Assembly: GCA_964479445.1 (NCBI GenBank)
Contig: CAYZMH010000001.1
Coordinates: 194,683 to 258,682 of the forward strand
Direction of reading: 5' to 3'
Source of the DNA: CAYZMH01 sp964479445
GTDB taxonomy: Bacteria; Bacteroidota; Bacteroidia; Bacteroidales; GCA-2748055
DNA length: 64,000 nt
Made by a program: the position numbers and the translations under genes. How positions within the stretch are numbered: position 1 is the first letter of the stretch; every line of letters starts with the position of its first letter. Of the stretch, positions 1 through 7,204 are shown piece after piece. Under the pieces are notes generated by a model. The model did no database searches. It was not told where the DNA came from and worked only from the letters and a program-made list of their open reading frames with translations.

Positions 1-121
1 TTTCAACCAGGTGGCCCCCAAATGCTCCTATATAACACCTGTACCCGGAGGTGTTGGTCCAATGACCCGGGTATCCCTGTTAAGCAATACACTGAAGGCC
101 TATAAGAGGCAACTGAAATAG
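1..121 (+). CDS. folD: FolD C-terminus (methylenetetrahydrofolate dehydrogenase/cyclohydrolase), partial
   Basis: Only the last 39 codons are present (reading from base 2) and they end at a TAG at 119-121. The translation contains ITPVPGGVGPMTR followed by a leucine-rich helix and SNTLKAY, which is the hallmark C-terminal signature of FolD. The family oxidises 5,10-methylene-THF to methenyl-THF and hydrolyses it to 10-formyl-THF in the cytosol, using the PGGVGPMT loop near the NAD(P) and folate sites. The gene starts upstream of the window. It converges on argS, whose stop lies 11 bases downstream on the other strand. Identification is by motif and is firm despite the short length. Confidence 0.9.
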   Translation, partial: FNQVAPKCSYITPVPGGVGPMTRVSLLSNTLKAYKRQLK

Positions 122-132
122 CCCGCCTGCCG

Positions 133-1914
133 TTACATTCGCTCAGGGACCTCAATACCCAGCAACTCCATGCCTTTTTGAATGGTATCCCCTGCTATTC
201 TTGTAAGCAGCAGCCGGTAAGAAACCAGCAAGTCCGATTCGGCGCTGAGAATGCTATGATCATGATAAAACTGGTTGAACTCTTTTGCCAGGTCATAGAG
301 ATAGTTTGCAAGATAGGAAGGATTGTAGGCCGAAGCAGATTGGGTAACGATCTCCGGAAAGTCGTACAACAACCTGATAACATCCAGCTCCTTTTCGATG
401 GGCTCAATGCCTGCTATATCTGTCTTTTGCTCTCCTGCTTTTCTGAGAACACTGCGTATGCGGGCATATGTGTATTGAATAAACGGACCGGTATTGCCAT
501 TGAAATCGATGGATTCGGCAGGATTGAAGGTCATATTCTTTTTTGGATCCACCTTGAGGATGAAATATTTTAATGCTGCCAGTCCGATTTGCTGGTAGAT
601 CTTCTCCTTTTCTTCATCACCATAATCCTCCAGCTTACCCAATTCAGCAGACATCCTACGGGCAGTAGCAACCATCTCATCCACCAGATCATCGGCATCC
701 ACCACGGTGCCTTCCCGGGATTTCATTTTGCCTTCAGGTAACTCTACCATACCATAGGACAGGTGGTAGAGCCTGTCAGCCCAATCAAATCCCAGTTTGT
801 CAAGCACCATGGAGAGTACCTGGAAATGGTAGTTCTGTTCATTCCCCACAACATATACATGATGATCAAACTCAAATTCATTATAGCGCTGATGGGCCGT
901 TCCAATATCCTGGGTCATATATACGGATGTGCCATCGGACCGGAGAAGAAGTTTTCGATCAAGTTTTCGATCGGTAAAGTCGGCCCACACCGAGCCATCA
1001 GGCTCTTTTTCCAGGATCCCCTGCTCCAATCCCTGCAGGACAATATTTTTACCTAATTTGTAGGTCTCCGATTCGTAATATGTTTTATCGAATTGGATTC
1101 CCAGCCTGTTGTAGGTCTCTTCGAATCCCTGGTAGACCCAATCATTCATAGTCTGCCATAACCGGGTAACCTCCGAATCTCCCGCTTCCCATTTTCGCAG
1201 CATTTCACGTGCCTCTTCCAGTATAGGAGCTGTTGCTTCTGCCTCTTTTGGGTCCTTACCCCTGGCTTTCATTTCTTCTATCTCTCGCTTGTACCGGGTG
1301 TCAAATAGCACATAGTACTTTCCTACAAGATGATCCCCTTTCAATCCCGAGGACTCCGGTGTTTCTCCTTTACCCCATTTCTTCCAGGCCAGCATTGATT
1401 TACAGATATGGATACCCCGATCATTCACCAGGTTTACCTTAACAACCTTTGAACCTGCGGCTTCAAGGATCCTTGAAACAGATGAACCCAGCAGGTTGTT
1501 TCTGATATGACCCAGGTGCAAGGGTTTATTGGTATTCGGCGAAGAAAACTCCACTACTTCTAAAGGAGCGTTCTCTTCTTCCTTTTTCAACCCGTAATGT
1601 TGATCCGAGACCGCTTCTTCCAGGAAAGATATCCAATACCCTCCGGTAAGACTAAGGTTCAGGAATCCTTTAATTACATTGTACTCCTTTACATAATTTA
1701 GATGACTTACAAGATAATCCCCCAGGGCCTGACCTGTGGCTTCCGGGGCGCTTCTTGATATCTTAACCAGTGGAAATACAACAACGGTGAAATTCCCTTC
1801 GAACTCCTGCCTTGTTTTTTGAACCTGGACTTTCTCCGGATCAATATCCGCATTCCACAATCTTTTGGCAGCCTCCGCGACTGTTTGCTCCAGGATATAT
1901 TCTATTCTCTGCAT
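133..1914 (-). CDS. argS: Arginyl-tRNA synthetase
   Basis: Class I aminoacyl-tRNA synthetase that charges tRNA-Arg in the cytosol. The 593-residue length is normal. Residues 1-90 resemble the Arg-specific N-terminal domain that contacts the tRNA D-loop. The HIGH signature appears as HLGH at 133-136 inside SSPNTNKPLHLGHIRNN. The KMSKS loop appears as KMKSREG near residue 400, a variant common in ArgRS. The C-terminal third has the DALR-type helical anticodon-binding domain, with the GPFIQYTYARIRS stretch typical of the family. The gene is transcribed alone on the minus strand from a TAtcTTTG box 21 bases upstream of the start. A tRNA-Arg(ACG), one of its substrates, is encoded at 46985 in the same window. 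Confidence 0.97.
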   Translation of the reverse strand: MQRIEYILEQTVAEAAKRLWNADIDPEKVQVQKTRQEFEGNFTVVVFPLVKISRSAPEATGQALGDYLVSHLNYVKEYNVIKGFLNLSLTGGYWISFLEEAVSDQHYGLKKEEENAPLEVVEFSSPNTNKPLHLGHIRNNLLGSSVSRILEAAGSKVVKVNLVNDRGIHICKSMLAWKKWGKGETPESSGLKGDHLVGKYYVLFDTRYKREIEEMKARGKDPKEAEATAPILEEAREMLRKWEAGDSEVTRLWQTMNDWVYQGFEETYNRLGIQFDKTYYESETYKLGKNIVLQGLEQGILEKEPDGSVWADFTDRKLDRKLLLRSDGTSVYMTQDIGTAHQRYNEFEFDHHVYVVGNEQNYHFQVLSMVLDKLGFDWADRLYHLSYGMVELPEGKMKSREGTVVDADDLVDEMVATARRMSAELGKLEDYGDEEKEKIYQQIGLAALKYFILKVDPKKNMTFNPAESIDFNGNTGPFIQYTYARIRSVLRKAGEQKTDIAGIEPIEKELDVIRLLYDFPEIVTQSASAYNPSYLANYLYDLAKEFNQFYHDHSILSAESDLLVSYRLLLTRIAGDTIQKGMELLGIEVPERM

Positions 1915-1934
1915 AGTTTTTTAAAATTGATAGG

Positions 1935-1942
1935 CAAAGATA
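1935..1942 (-). promoter_or_regulatory. Promoter -7 box of argS
   Basis: On the minus strand this reads TATCTTTG, an exact match to the Bacteroidota -7 consensus TAnnTTTG, 20 bases upstream of the argS ATG. No clear -33 TTTG is visible because the U-tract of the preceding terminator occupies that position. Transcription would start at about 1928, giving a short leader. Confidence 0.6.
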
Positions 1943-1954
1943 GCAAAGTTGCAT

Positions 1955-1987
1955 AAAAAAAGCCCCCCGGGAAGACCGGGGAGCTTT
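1955..1987 (-). terminator. Intrinsic terminator hairpin with U7 tail
   Basis: A 12-bp stem with one mismatch (1959-1970 against 1976-1987) closes a five-base loop and is followed on the minus strand by seven T residues (1961-1955 partly overlapping the stem foot). On the plus strand the tail is TTTAATAAC, a much weaker U-tract. The polarity therefore points to a transcript ending on the minus strand just before the argS promoter, although no protein gene on that strand lies immediately upstream. Confidence 0.6.
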
Positions 1988-2102
1988 AATAACTAAACTA
2001 ACCCTAAAACTAAATCTATGAAAAGAAAAAACTACATATTTCGATGCATTTCGATGCTTTCATGGTGTTTTCTGAAAACAAACTGAATACTTTTAAATTT
2101 CT
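1955..2102 (-). ncRNA. Candidate small RNA, GUUUAGUU-rich with terminator hairpin
   Basis: Read on the minus strand, this intergenic segment has a weak promoter (TTG at 2135-2133, 16-base spacer, GATCTTTG at 2116-2109). About 80 bases of AT-rich sequence follow, including a doubled GCATCGAAAT-like unit. Then comes a G/U-rich tract built from TTTAGTTTTAGGGTTAGTTTAG, and finally a strong hairpin with a U7 tail. The same order of parts occurs at 41314-41441. No long reading frame is present on the minus strand. The alternative is a plus-strand leader: a 22-codon frame runs from ATG 2018 to TGA 2086, just after the CTAA repeats. The rest of the gap between argS and the glycosyltransferase (2103-2333) is AT-rich and holds only the promoter region of the next gene. 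Confidence 0.35.
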
Positions 2103-2333
2103 GTAAATCAAAGATCTTTTACTATTTAAACGCAACAGAAAAAAAAATGTTGCATAAATGGTTCATTTTTTCTATTAAAAAATGTTAAACTAATTTAACT
2201 GTTGAAATACAGTATTTTATGCAAATATCTCCATCCATTCCCATGCTAATATCCTGTCAGAGTTGGTTTCATTGTGAATTGTTTCGTTACTTTGTATAAA
2301 GAGACCCAAAAGCAGGTTTGTTTAGTTTCGGAA

Positions 2334-3452
2334 ATGGAAAAACTGCATCTTGTATCTTTCAATGTGCCCTACCCTCCCAATTATGGTGGAATAATTGACG
2401 TTTTTTATAAAATCAAATCTCTTCACCGGGCAGGTGTCGGTATCATACTGCACTGTTTCAGTTATGGAAGACAACATGCCAAAGAACTGGAGGAGTTTTG
2501 TGAAAAAGTGTTCTATTATGACCGCCTGAGCGGGATGAAATTTTTCTTAAGGAAACCTCCATACATTGTTGCTACAAGAACTTCAAATACCATGCCGAAG
2601 AATCTGTTATCGGATAATCACCCGGTTTTATTTGAAGGATTGCACACTACAGCAATGCTGGAGTCATGCAGGAAAGCAGGGAAATTCAGTATGGTAAGGA
2701 CCCACAACATCGAGCACAATTATTATCTTCAGCTATCACGCAGTGAACGCAATTTTTTTAGCAAGACTTACTTACGCATGGAGTCCAACAAGCTTAAGAG
2801 ATATGAAAACATCTTAAGCGATGCAGATTCCATACTTGCCATATCCAAAACCGACACCCGCTATTTTCAAAACCATTACGGTAATGCCCATTTTATTCCA
2901 GCTTTTCATCAATATGACAAGATTTCGGTTCCATCGGGCAAAGGAGATTTCATATTGGTGCACGGGAATCTTGCCGTTCCGGAAAACAAGCGTTCTGTAC
3001 TTTTTTTAATCAGAAATATCCTTTCAAAGATCAGTAATTACCGGGTGATTATAGCAGGTAAAAATCCGGGGCGGCTGCTGGAAAATCGTTGCAATAAATA
3101 TCCTCATATTGAATTATACCCCAATCCGGATAACACGGCAATGGAGGACCTGGTGAGAGAAGCCCATATAAATCTGTTATATACAGCACAGCCTACCGGT
3201 TTGAAATTAAAACTGCTGCACAGTTTATATGCCGGGAGGCACTGCATAGCCAATCCTCTTATGGTAAGTGGAAGCGGACTGGATGAATTGTGTCATCTTT
3301 TTAACATGCCTTCTCAAGCTATTCAGCTGATAGAACAGTTGATGCAACAGCCCGTTCCGAATGATGAAATAGAACTGAGGAGCCGGGTTCTTGCTGATTT
3401 CGACACCGACACAAGCGCCAGGAAGATTATTGATTTGATGGACCGGATTTAA
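2334..3452 (+). CDS. Glycosyltransferase (GT-B fold, family 1/4-like)
   Basis: A 372-residue protein with a two-domain GT-B look. It has an N-terminal Rossmann-like start LHLVSFNVPYPPNYGG with a glycine-rich acceptor loop, a linker with several aromatic residues, and a C-terminal nucleotide-sugar half. The C-terminal half includes VHGNLAVPENKR, VIIAGKNPG and EDLVREAHINLLYTAQPTGLKLK. These are typical of retaining transferases that build cell-surface glycans in the cytoplasm. Donor and acceptor cannot be read from sequence. The frame is open back to 2274, but a promoter-like GTTACTTTG lies at 2285-2293 and the family motif begins right after the ATG at 2334, so I chose that start. The gene stands alone on the plus strand, and its TAA shares the palindromic TTAA with the stop of the converging small gene. 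Confidence 0.75.
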   Translation: MEKLHLVSFNVPYPPNYGGIIDVFYKIKSLHRAGVGIILHCFSYGRQHAKELEEFCEKVFYYDRLSGMKFFLRKPPYIVATRTSNTMPKNLLSDNHPVLFEGLHTTAMLESCRKAGKFSMVRTHNIEHNYYLQLSRSERNFFSKTYLRMESNKLKRYENILSDADSILAISKTDTRYFQNHYGNAHFIPAFHQYDKISVPSGKGDFILVHGNLAVPENKRSVLFLIRNILSKISNYRVIIAGKNPGRLLENRCNKYPHIELYPNPDNTAMEDLVREAHINLLYTAQPTGLKLKLLHSLYAGRHCIANPLMVSGSGLDELCHLFNMPSQAIQLIEQLMQQPVPNDEIELRSRVLADFDTDTSARKIIDLMDRI

Positions 3453-3679
3453 TCATCTTTCTTATCCCTGTCTCCCCTGTCCAATATCGCAAAAATAAGC
3501 ACCACCACAGCTGCTGCTGCAAGGACAACCATCAAAGACTGAAACATTCGTTTGATGAGATACCTGTATTCAATAATATCCCATATTGCAAGAATGGCTA
3601 TGACAGAGAAGAGTAAGACCAGCGCGGATAGTACATATGCAACGATCTTTCGTGCACCTGAAGAACTTGATTGAGGCAT
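3449..3679 (-). CDS. Small two-span membrane protein, function unknown
   Basis: A 76-residue protein that I do not recognise. Residues about 11-31 (IVAYVLSALVLLFSVIAILA) and about 48-66 (SLMVVLAAAAVVVLIFAIL) are clearly hydrophobic and would span the inner membrane. A short basic and acidic loop joins them, and the C-terminus (DRGDRDKKDD) is charged and probably cytoplasmic. It is the last gene of the minus-strand transporter operon, 33 bases after the ATPase gene, so cotranscription is likely. Its stop overlaps the stop of the converging glycosyltransferase within TTAA. Composition and regular codon use support a real gene. No function is assigned. Confidence 0.6.
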   Translation of the reverse strand: MPQSSSSGARKIVAYVLSALVLLFSVIAILAIWDIIEYRYLIKRMFQSLMVVLAAAAVVVLIFAILDRGDRDKKDD

Positions 3680-3712
3680 AGGATTTATCTTTTACAAAAA
3701 CAAAGTACGGAA

Positions 3713-4726
3713 TTATTCGATACGGGTCAAGTAATGCAGCATTGCGTATATGGTTTGAAAAATGAACGACCGGTTCGGAGTGATGACATTCCACTCATAA
3801 TCTCCCCCTGATGATCTTGTAACCTGGCATTGCAGGGAGATGTCCCCTTTTTTGCGAATTACGGAATATCCGGCCCGTTGCAGGGCTCGCTCGGTCCACA
3901 GGTAACACTCCTCATCGGATGATTTAAGATAAATGGATCTATTCTCCTCCACGGGCGATTTGTATTGCATGGTATGCTGATCAAAATAGAGGTGTTGATC
4001 CCGAAACAACTCGTTGAAAACCCCTTTTAGCCCCAGGTCTTCGGTTCCACCTTCGATAAGACCCCTTTCGTGTATTACCCAGAATTTGTCGGCAAACCGA
4101 CTGGCGGTTTCAATATCATGGGTGGAGAAGAGTATCGATTTTCCCAGCGACTTCATGGATGTGAGCACCTGCATTATACCGTACCGGTTTGGAATATCCA
4201 GGAAAGCCATGGGTTCATCAAGAATAAGGAATGGCGTATCCTGGGCAAGGGCCCTGGCTATCATAACCCGTTGACGCTCTCCATCGCTAAGTCTCTGGAT
4301 GCCGGCTTCTTCAAACCTCTCCATCCCTACAAAATGTAATGATTCTTTAACGACTGCTCTGTCCTCTTCACGCAAGCGGCCCCACCAGTTGGTGTATGGA
4401 TACCTGCCAAGAGAAACCAATTCGAAAACGGTTAGATTTTCAGTCCAGTTGCTTCCGGCCGAAACATAGCTGATGGTGAACGCCTTTGACCGGTTTGATA
4501 TCTTATTTGCAGGACTCTTATTAATCAAAATCGATCCCTCCAGCGGATTCAGTAGCCCATTCAAACATCGTAATAATGAGGTTTTACCGGCCCCATTTCG
4601 ACCGGCCAGGGCAATGATTTCTCCGTTATTAAGCGTTGCACTGGCGTGATGAATGAGGGGTTCGTCTTTCTTATATCCGATTGTGATGTTATCGAGAATA
4701 ACTCCTATTTCTTCTCTGTCATTCAT
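3713..4726 (-). CDS. ABC transporter ATP-binding protein, iron-chelate/cobalamin type, with C-terminal extension
   Basis: The energising subunit of a type II ABC importer, acting on the cytoplasmic face of the inner membrane. Walker A is GRNGAGKTS (42-50), the Q-loop region follows at about 88-95, the signature is LSDGERQ (146-152), and Walker B is FLILDE (166-171). The switch histidine sits in ILFSTHD near 208. The ATPase core ends near residue 255. The remaining 80 or so residues (YFDQHTMQYKSP through LTRIE) form an extra domain not needed for the core fold, perhaps regulatory. Its ATG overlaps the permease stop (TAATG on the minus strand), which indicates translational coupling. The substrate may be ferric siderophore, haem or cobalamin, and I cannot tell which. 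No cobalamin riboswitch is visible upstream of the operon. Confidence 0.85.
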   Translation of the reverse strand: MNDREEIGVILDNITIGYKKDEPLIHHASATLNNGEIIALAGRNGAGKTSLLRCLNGLLNPLEGSILINKSPANKISNRSKAFTISYVSAGSNWTENLTVFELVSLGRYPYTNWWGRLREEDRAVVKESLHFVGMERFEEAGIQRLSDGERQRVMIARALAQDTPFLILDEPMAFLDIPNRYGIMQVLTSMKSLGKSILFSTHDIETASRFADKFWVIHERGLIEGGTEDLGLKGVFNELFRDQHLYFDQHTMQYKSPVEENRSIYLKSSDEECYLWTERALQRAGYSVIRKKGDISLQCQVTRSSGGDYEWNVITPNRSFIFQTIYAMLHYLTRIE

Positions 4727-5748
4727 TATGTTTTACTCAGACTCCTGTTTTGTAAAATAACCCAGACAACTACCGGTATGCCGATAAGGGAGGTGATTGC
4801 ATTAAGAGGCAATACCCGCTCACTTCCTGGCAATTGCGATACAATATCACTGATGAGCAACACAATCATACCCATGATTGCAGTTGATGGTAGCAGATAA
4901 CGCAGGTCGTTGCGCCTGATGACAAAACGGGTAATATGGGGAACCGCGATCCCCACAAACCCGACCGGTCCGCAAAAAGCAGCAATGGTGCCGGCAAGAA
5001 TGCTGGTGCTGAGGAATACAAGCAACCGCGTGCTGATTACCTGGACACCCATACTCCGTGCATAACTCTCCCCAAGCATCATGGCATTCAGAGGTTTCAC
5101 AGCCAGCAAGGCAACAAGCAATCCCGTTAATACAGAGAGGGTCAGAATAACCAGGCTTTCCCCGGTAACATTGGTCAGACTTCCCATACTCCATATAACA
5201 AATGATTTCAGCGAATCGGCAGGTCCCACATATTGCAGGATGCTAATAATTGCACCGAGTGCCCCGCTGAACATGATTCCAAGAATCAGGATGGTCATGA
5301 TGCTTCGCACTCGCAGTGTAACCAGTAGAATAAGCATCATAACGGAAGCTGCCCCGACCCATGCGGCAGCTACAATTCCCAGTTCTGAAAGAATACCGCT
5401 CATCAGTACTCCGTTTCCCAGTACCACGATGGCTACACCCAGGCTGGCTCCGGAACTGATTCCCAGTATATAGGGACCGGCAAGCGGGTTCCTGAAGAGT
5501 GTCTGCATCTGCAACCCGCTGAGAGAAAGCGCGGTTCCGGCTAAAATTGCCGTTAGTGCCCTGGGTAGTCTGAATTCTGAGAAGATGGTTAGCTCAGTTC
5601 CGGTAAGCGACTTGATTCCTGTTATATGCCTTAGGATCCTGTAAAAAGGGATCTGCATGGTTCCCAGTGATAGATCCAGGAGAAAAACAATCATAAGCAG
5701 GATGAGGAGCGTTGTAAAGCGCCATCTGAACTGGTTTTCTCTACTCAA
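4726..5748 (-). CDS. FecCD/BtuC-family ABC transporter permease
   Basis: A 340-residue polytopic inner-membrane protein with about ten hydrophobic segments, the standard length for FecCD/BtuC permeases. Family signatures are visible: RLPRALTAILAGTALSLSGLQMQTLFRNPLA in the first third, followed by GPYILGISSGASLG. Near residue 260 comes GPVGFVGIAVPHITR, the coupling-helix region that docks on the ATPase. These permeases import ferric siderophores, haem or vitamin B12. It lies between a 91-residue helical protein (2 bases upstream) and the ATPase (1-base overlap) in a tight minus-strand operon with a binding lipoprotein further upstream. Confidence 0.9.
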   Translation of the reverse strand: MSRENQFRWRFTTLLILLMIVFLLDLSLGTMQIPFYRILRHITGIKSLTGTELTIFSEFRLPRALTAILAGTALSLSGLQMQTLFRNPLAGPYILGISSGASLGVAIVVLGNGVLMSGILSELGIVAAAWVGAASVMMLILLVTLRVRSIMTILILGIMFSGALGAIISILQYVGPADSLKSFVIWSMGSLTNVTGESLVILTLSVLTGLLVALLAVKPLNAMMLGESYARSMGVQVISTRLLVFLSTSILAGTIAAFCGPVGFVGIAVPHITRFVIRRNDLRYLLPSTAIMGMIVLLISDIVSQLPGSERVLPLNAITSLIGIPVVVWVILQNRSLSKT

Positions 5749-5750
5749 GA

Positions 5751-6026
5751 CTACAAATTTTTAAGATCATCAACGACCTTCGTCAGCTCAAAAAGGTCTT
5801 CTTTAATCTTCTTATAATGTGCTTTCAGACTGGAACTTTCAGCATCTGCTTCAGGATGGTTGATTCGCAGGATCAGATCATTGCGCAGGAGCACAATCTT
5901 TTTAATGACCTGGTCAAAACTGGTTTCATTTAGTTCCGGGTTATAATACCTGTATGAGAAGCACTCCGCCAGGAGCTCATAGGTCAATACATTAATGTCT
6001 TTTTTTAATCTTCGGATACTGGCCAT
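5751..6026 (-). CDS. Small helical protein within the transporter operon, function unknown
   Basis: A 91-residue soluble protein that I do not recognise. It has no signal peptide or membrane segment and is predicted by eye to be nearly all helix, with two long amphipathic stretches (about 5-20 and 60-91) and a short FSYRYYNPELNETSF insertion. It sits between the binding-protein gene (35 bases upstream) and the permease gene (2 bases downstream), so it is almost certainly cotranslated with the transporter. Small helical proteins of this look are often found as Bacteroidota-specific hypothetical genes. A role tied to the transporter is inference from position only. Confidence 0.55.
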   Translation of the reverse strand: MASIRRLKKDINVLTYELLAECFSYRYYNPELNETSFDQVIKKIVLLRNDLILRINHPEADAESSSLKAHYKKIKEDLFELTKVVDDLKNL

Positions 6027-6061
6027 CTGGGCAAAAAATTGATTTCTACCAAATGTAATGA

Positions 6062-7204
6062 TTATTTTAAAGACTCATAATAGAATAAAGAGTCAGGCCT
6101 GGGATTGGTTTTATGAAAAACAAAGATCAGGTCCTGCAGGATGCGATCCGGTCTGAGTAATCCGGATTCCCAATAATCATTCCCCCCGGATGGATTCAAT
6201 CGTTTATTGTTGTTATAGACACGACCTGATTGAAATGCCTTTAGATGCGTGAAGCGATCATCTCTCTGTCGTATATCGGACAGGGAACGGGCATCGCCCG
6301 GATTAAGCCATATATCCGATTCCAGTACGCGCTGGAAAACCGTCTCCAGATCGTAGGGCAACGCTTCATCCGTTTCCAGGTCTTTCCATACATAACTTCC
6401 CCCTGCATCTTCAATGAACTGCGCTGCAAAGGAGTTTCCGCCGGCAATATACCAGCTCTCTTTCCATGGCAGTCCCATAAAAACAGCAGGATTGCCCGTG
6501 AACTTTTCAGCATGCGTTGCCAACTTTTCATAGCGGGATCTTACCCTGTCAAAATGTTGGTCTGCCTGACCCGTCTTTTCGAAAAAAGCACCGAAAAACC
6601 TGATCCATTCAGCTCTTCCAAGTGGATGCCTCTCCAGGTAATCGGGACACAGGACCGGCTGCAGTCCCAGGTCCTTCATTTTAGAAATAGTGCGGGTGAT
6701 TCCTGCATCAATACCATAGAGAAAAACCACATCCGGTTGCAGGTCAATCAACAGTTCGTAATTCAGGTTACGATCGGTTCCTATCTCTTTGATCAGGCCT
6801 GAATCATTCATTTTCCTGATTTCAGGATGGTAAACATTGCCATTGCCCGATATACCTTTTATTACCTCCTTTTCATTGAGTTCCAACAGGTGGGGAATAA
6901 ATGTGGTGGAGTACAGGGCTACCTTATCGACCGGGGTTTTGATGAAAGGAACCGAGGTGAGACTGTCGGGAATTTTTAAGTCATCCTTACCCAGTAAATA
7001 CCGGAAAACCACATCCTTTGATGCTTTCTGCCATGGCGCTGAAACGGATACAAGCGTGTATGAACCTGTCTCTTCCATGGTGAAATGCTCGGCATACCGA
7101 TGCGGTGAAGACGGTTGGCTTCTCTTCTTACCCTGGTGATCTGTTCCGCAGGAAACAGCGGCCATCGTCAGAAGGATGAGGGTCACTTTTTTAAATAGTG
7201 TCAT
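6062..7204 (-). CDS. ABC transporter substrate-binding lipoprotein, FecB/BtuF-like
   Basis: A 380-residue periplasmic binding protein of the helical-backbone class used by iron-chelate and cobalamin importers. A lipoprotein signal peptide ends in AAVSC with Cys19. Two alpha/beta lobes are joined by a long helix. The first lobe contains VALYSTTFIPHLLELNEKE, and the second contains LQPDVVFLYGIDAG, FMGLPWKESWYIAGG and AAQFIEDAGGSYVW, a block typical of periplasmic-binding family PF01497 as I recall it. Its ATG overlaps the stop codon of the upstream secreted protease (ATGA, 7201-7204), so the two are translationally coupled. With the permease and ATPase downstream it makes a complete importer. 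No TonB-dependent receptor is next to it, so the outer-membrane step must be encoded elsewhere. The ligand is unknown. Confidence 0.82.
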   Translation of the reverse strand: MTLFKKVTLILLTMAAVSCGTDHQGKKRSQPSSPHRYAEHFTMEETGSYTLVSVSAPWQKASKDVVFRYLLGKDDLKIPDSLTSVPFIKTPVDKVALYSTTFIPHLLELNEKEVIKGISGNGNVYHPEIRKMNDSGLIKEIGTDRNLNYELLIDLQPDVVFLYGIDAGITRTISKMKDLGLQPVLCPDYLERHPLGRAEWIRFFGAFFEKTGQADQHFDRVRSRYEKLATHAEKFTGNPAVFMGLPWKESWYIAGGNSFAAQFIEDAGGSYVWKDLETDEALPYDLETVFQRVLESDIWLNPGDARSLSDIRQRDDRFTHLKAFQSGRVYNNNKRLNPSGGNDYWESGLLRPDRILQDLIFVFHKTNPRPDSLFYYESLK

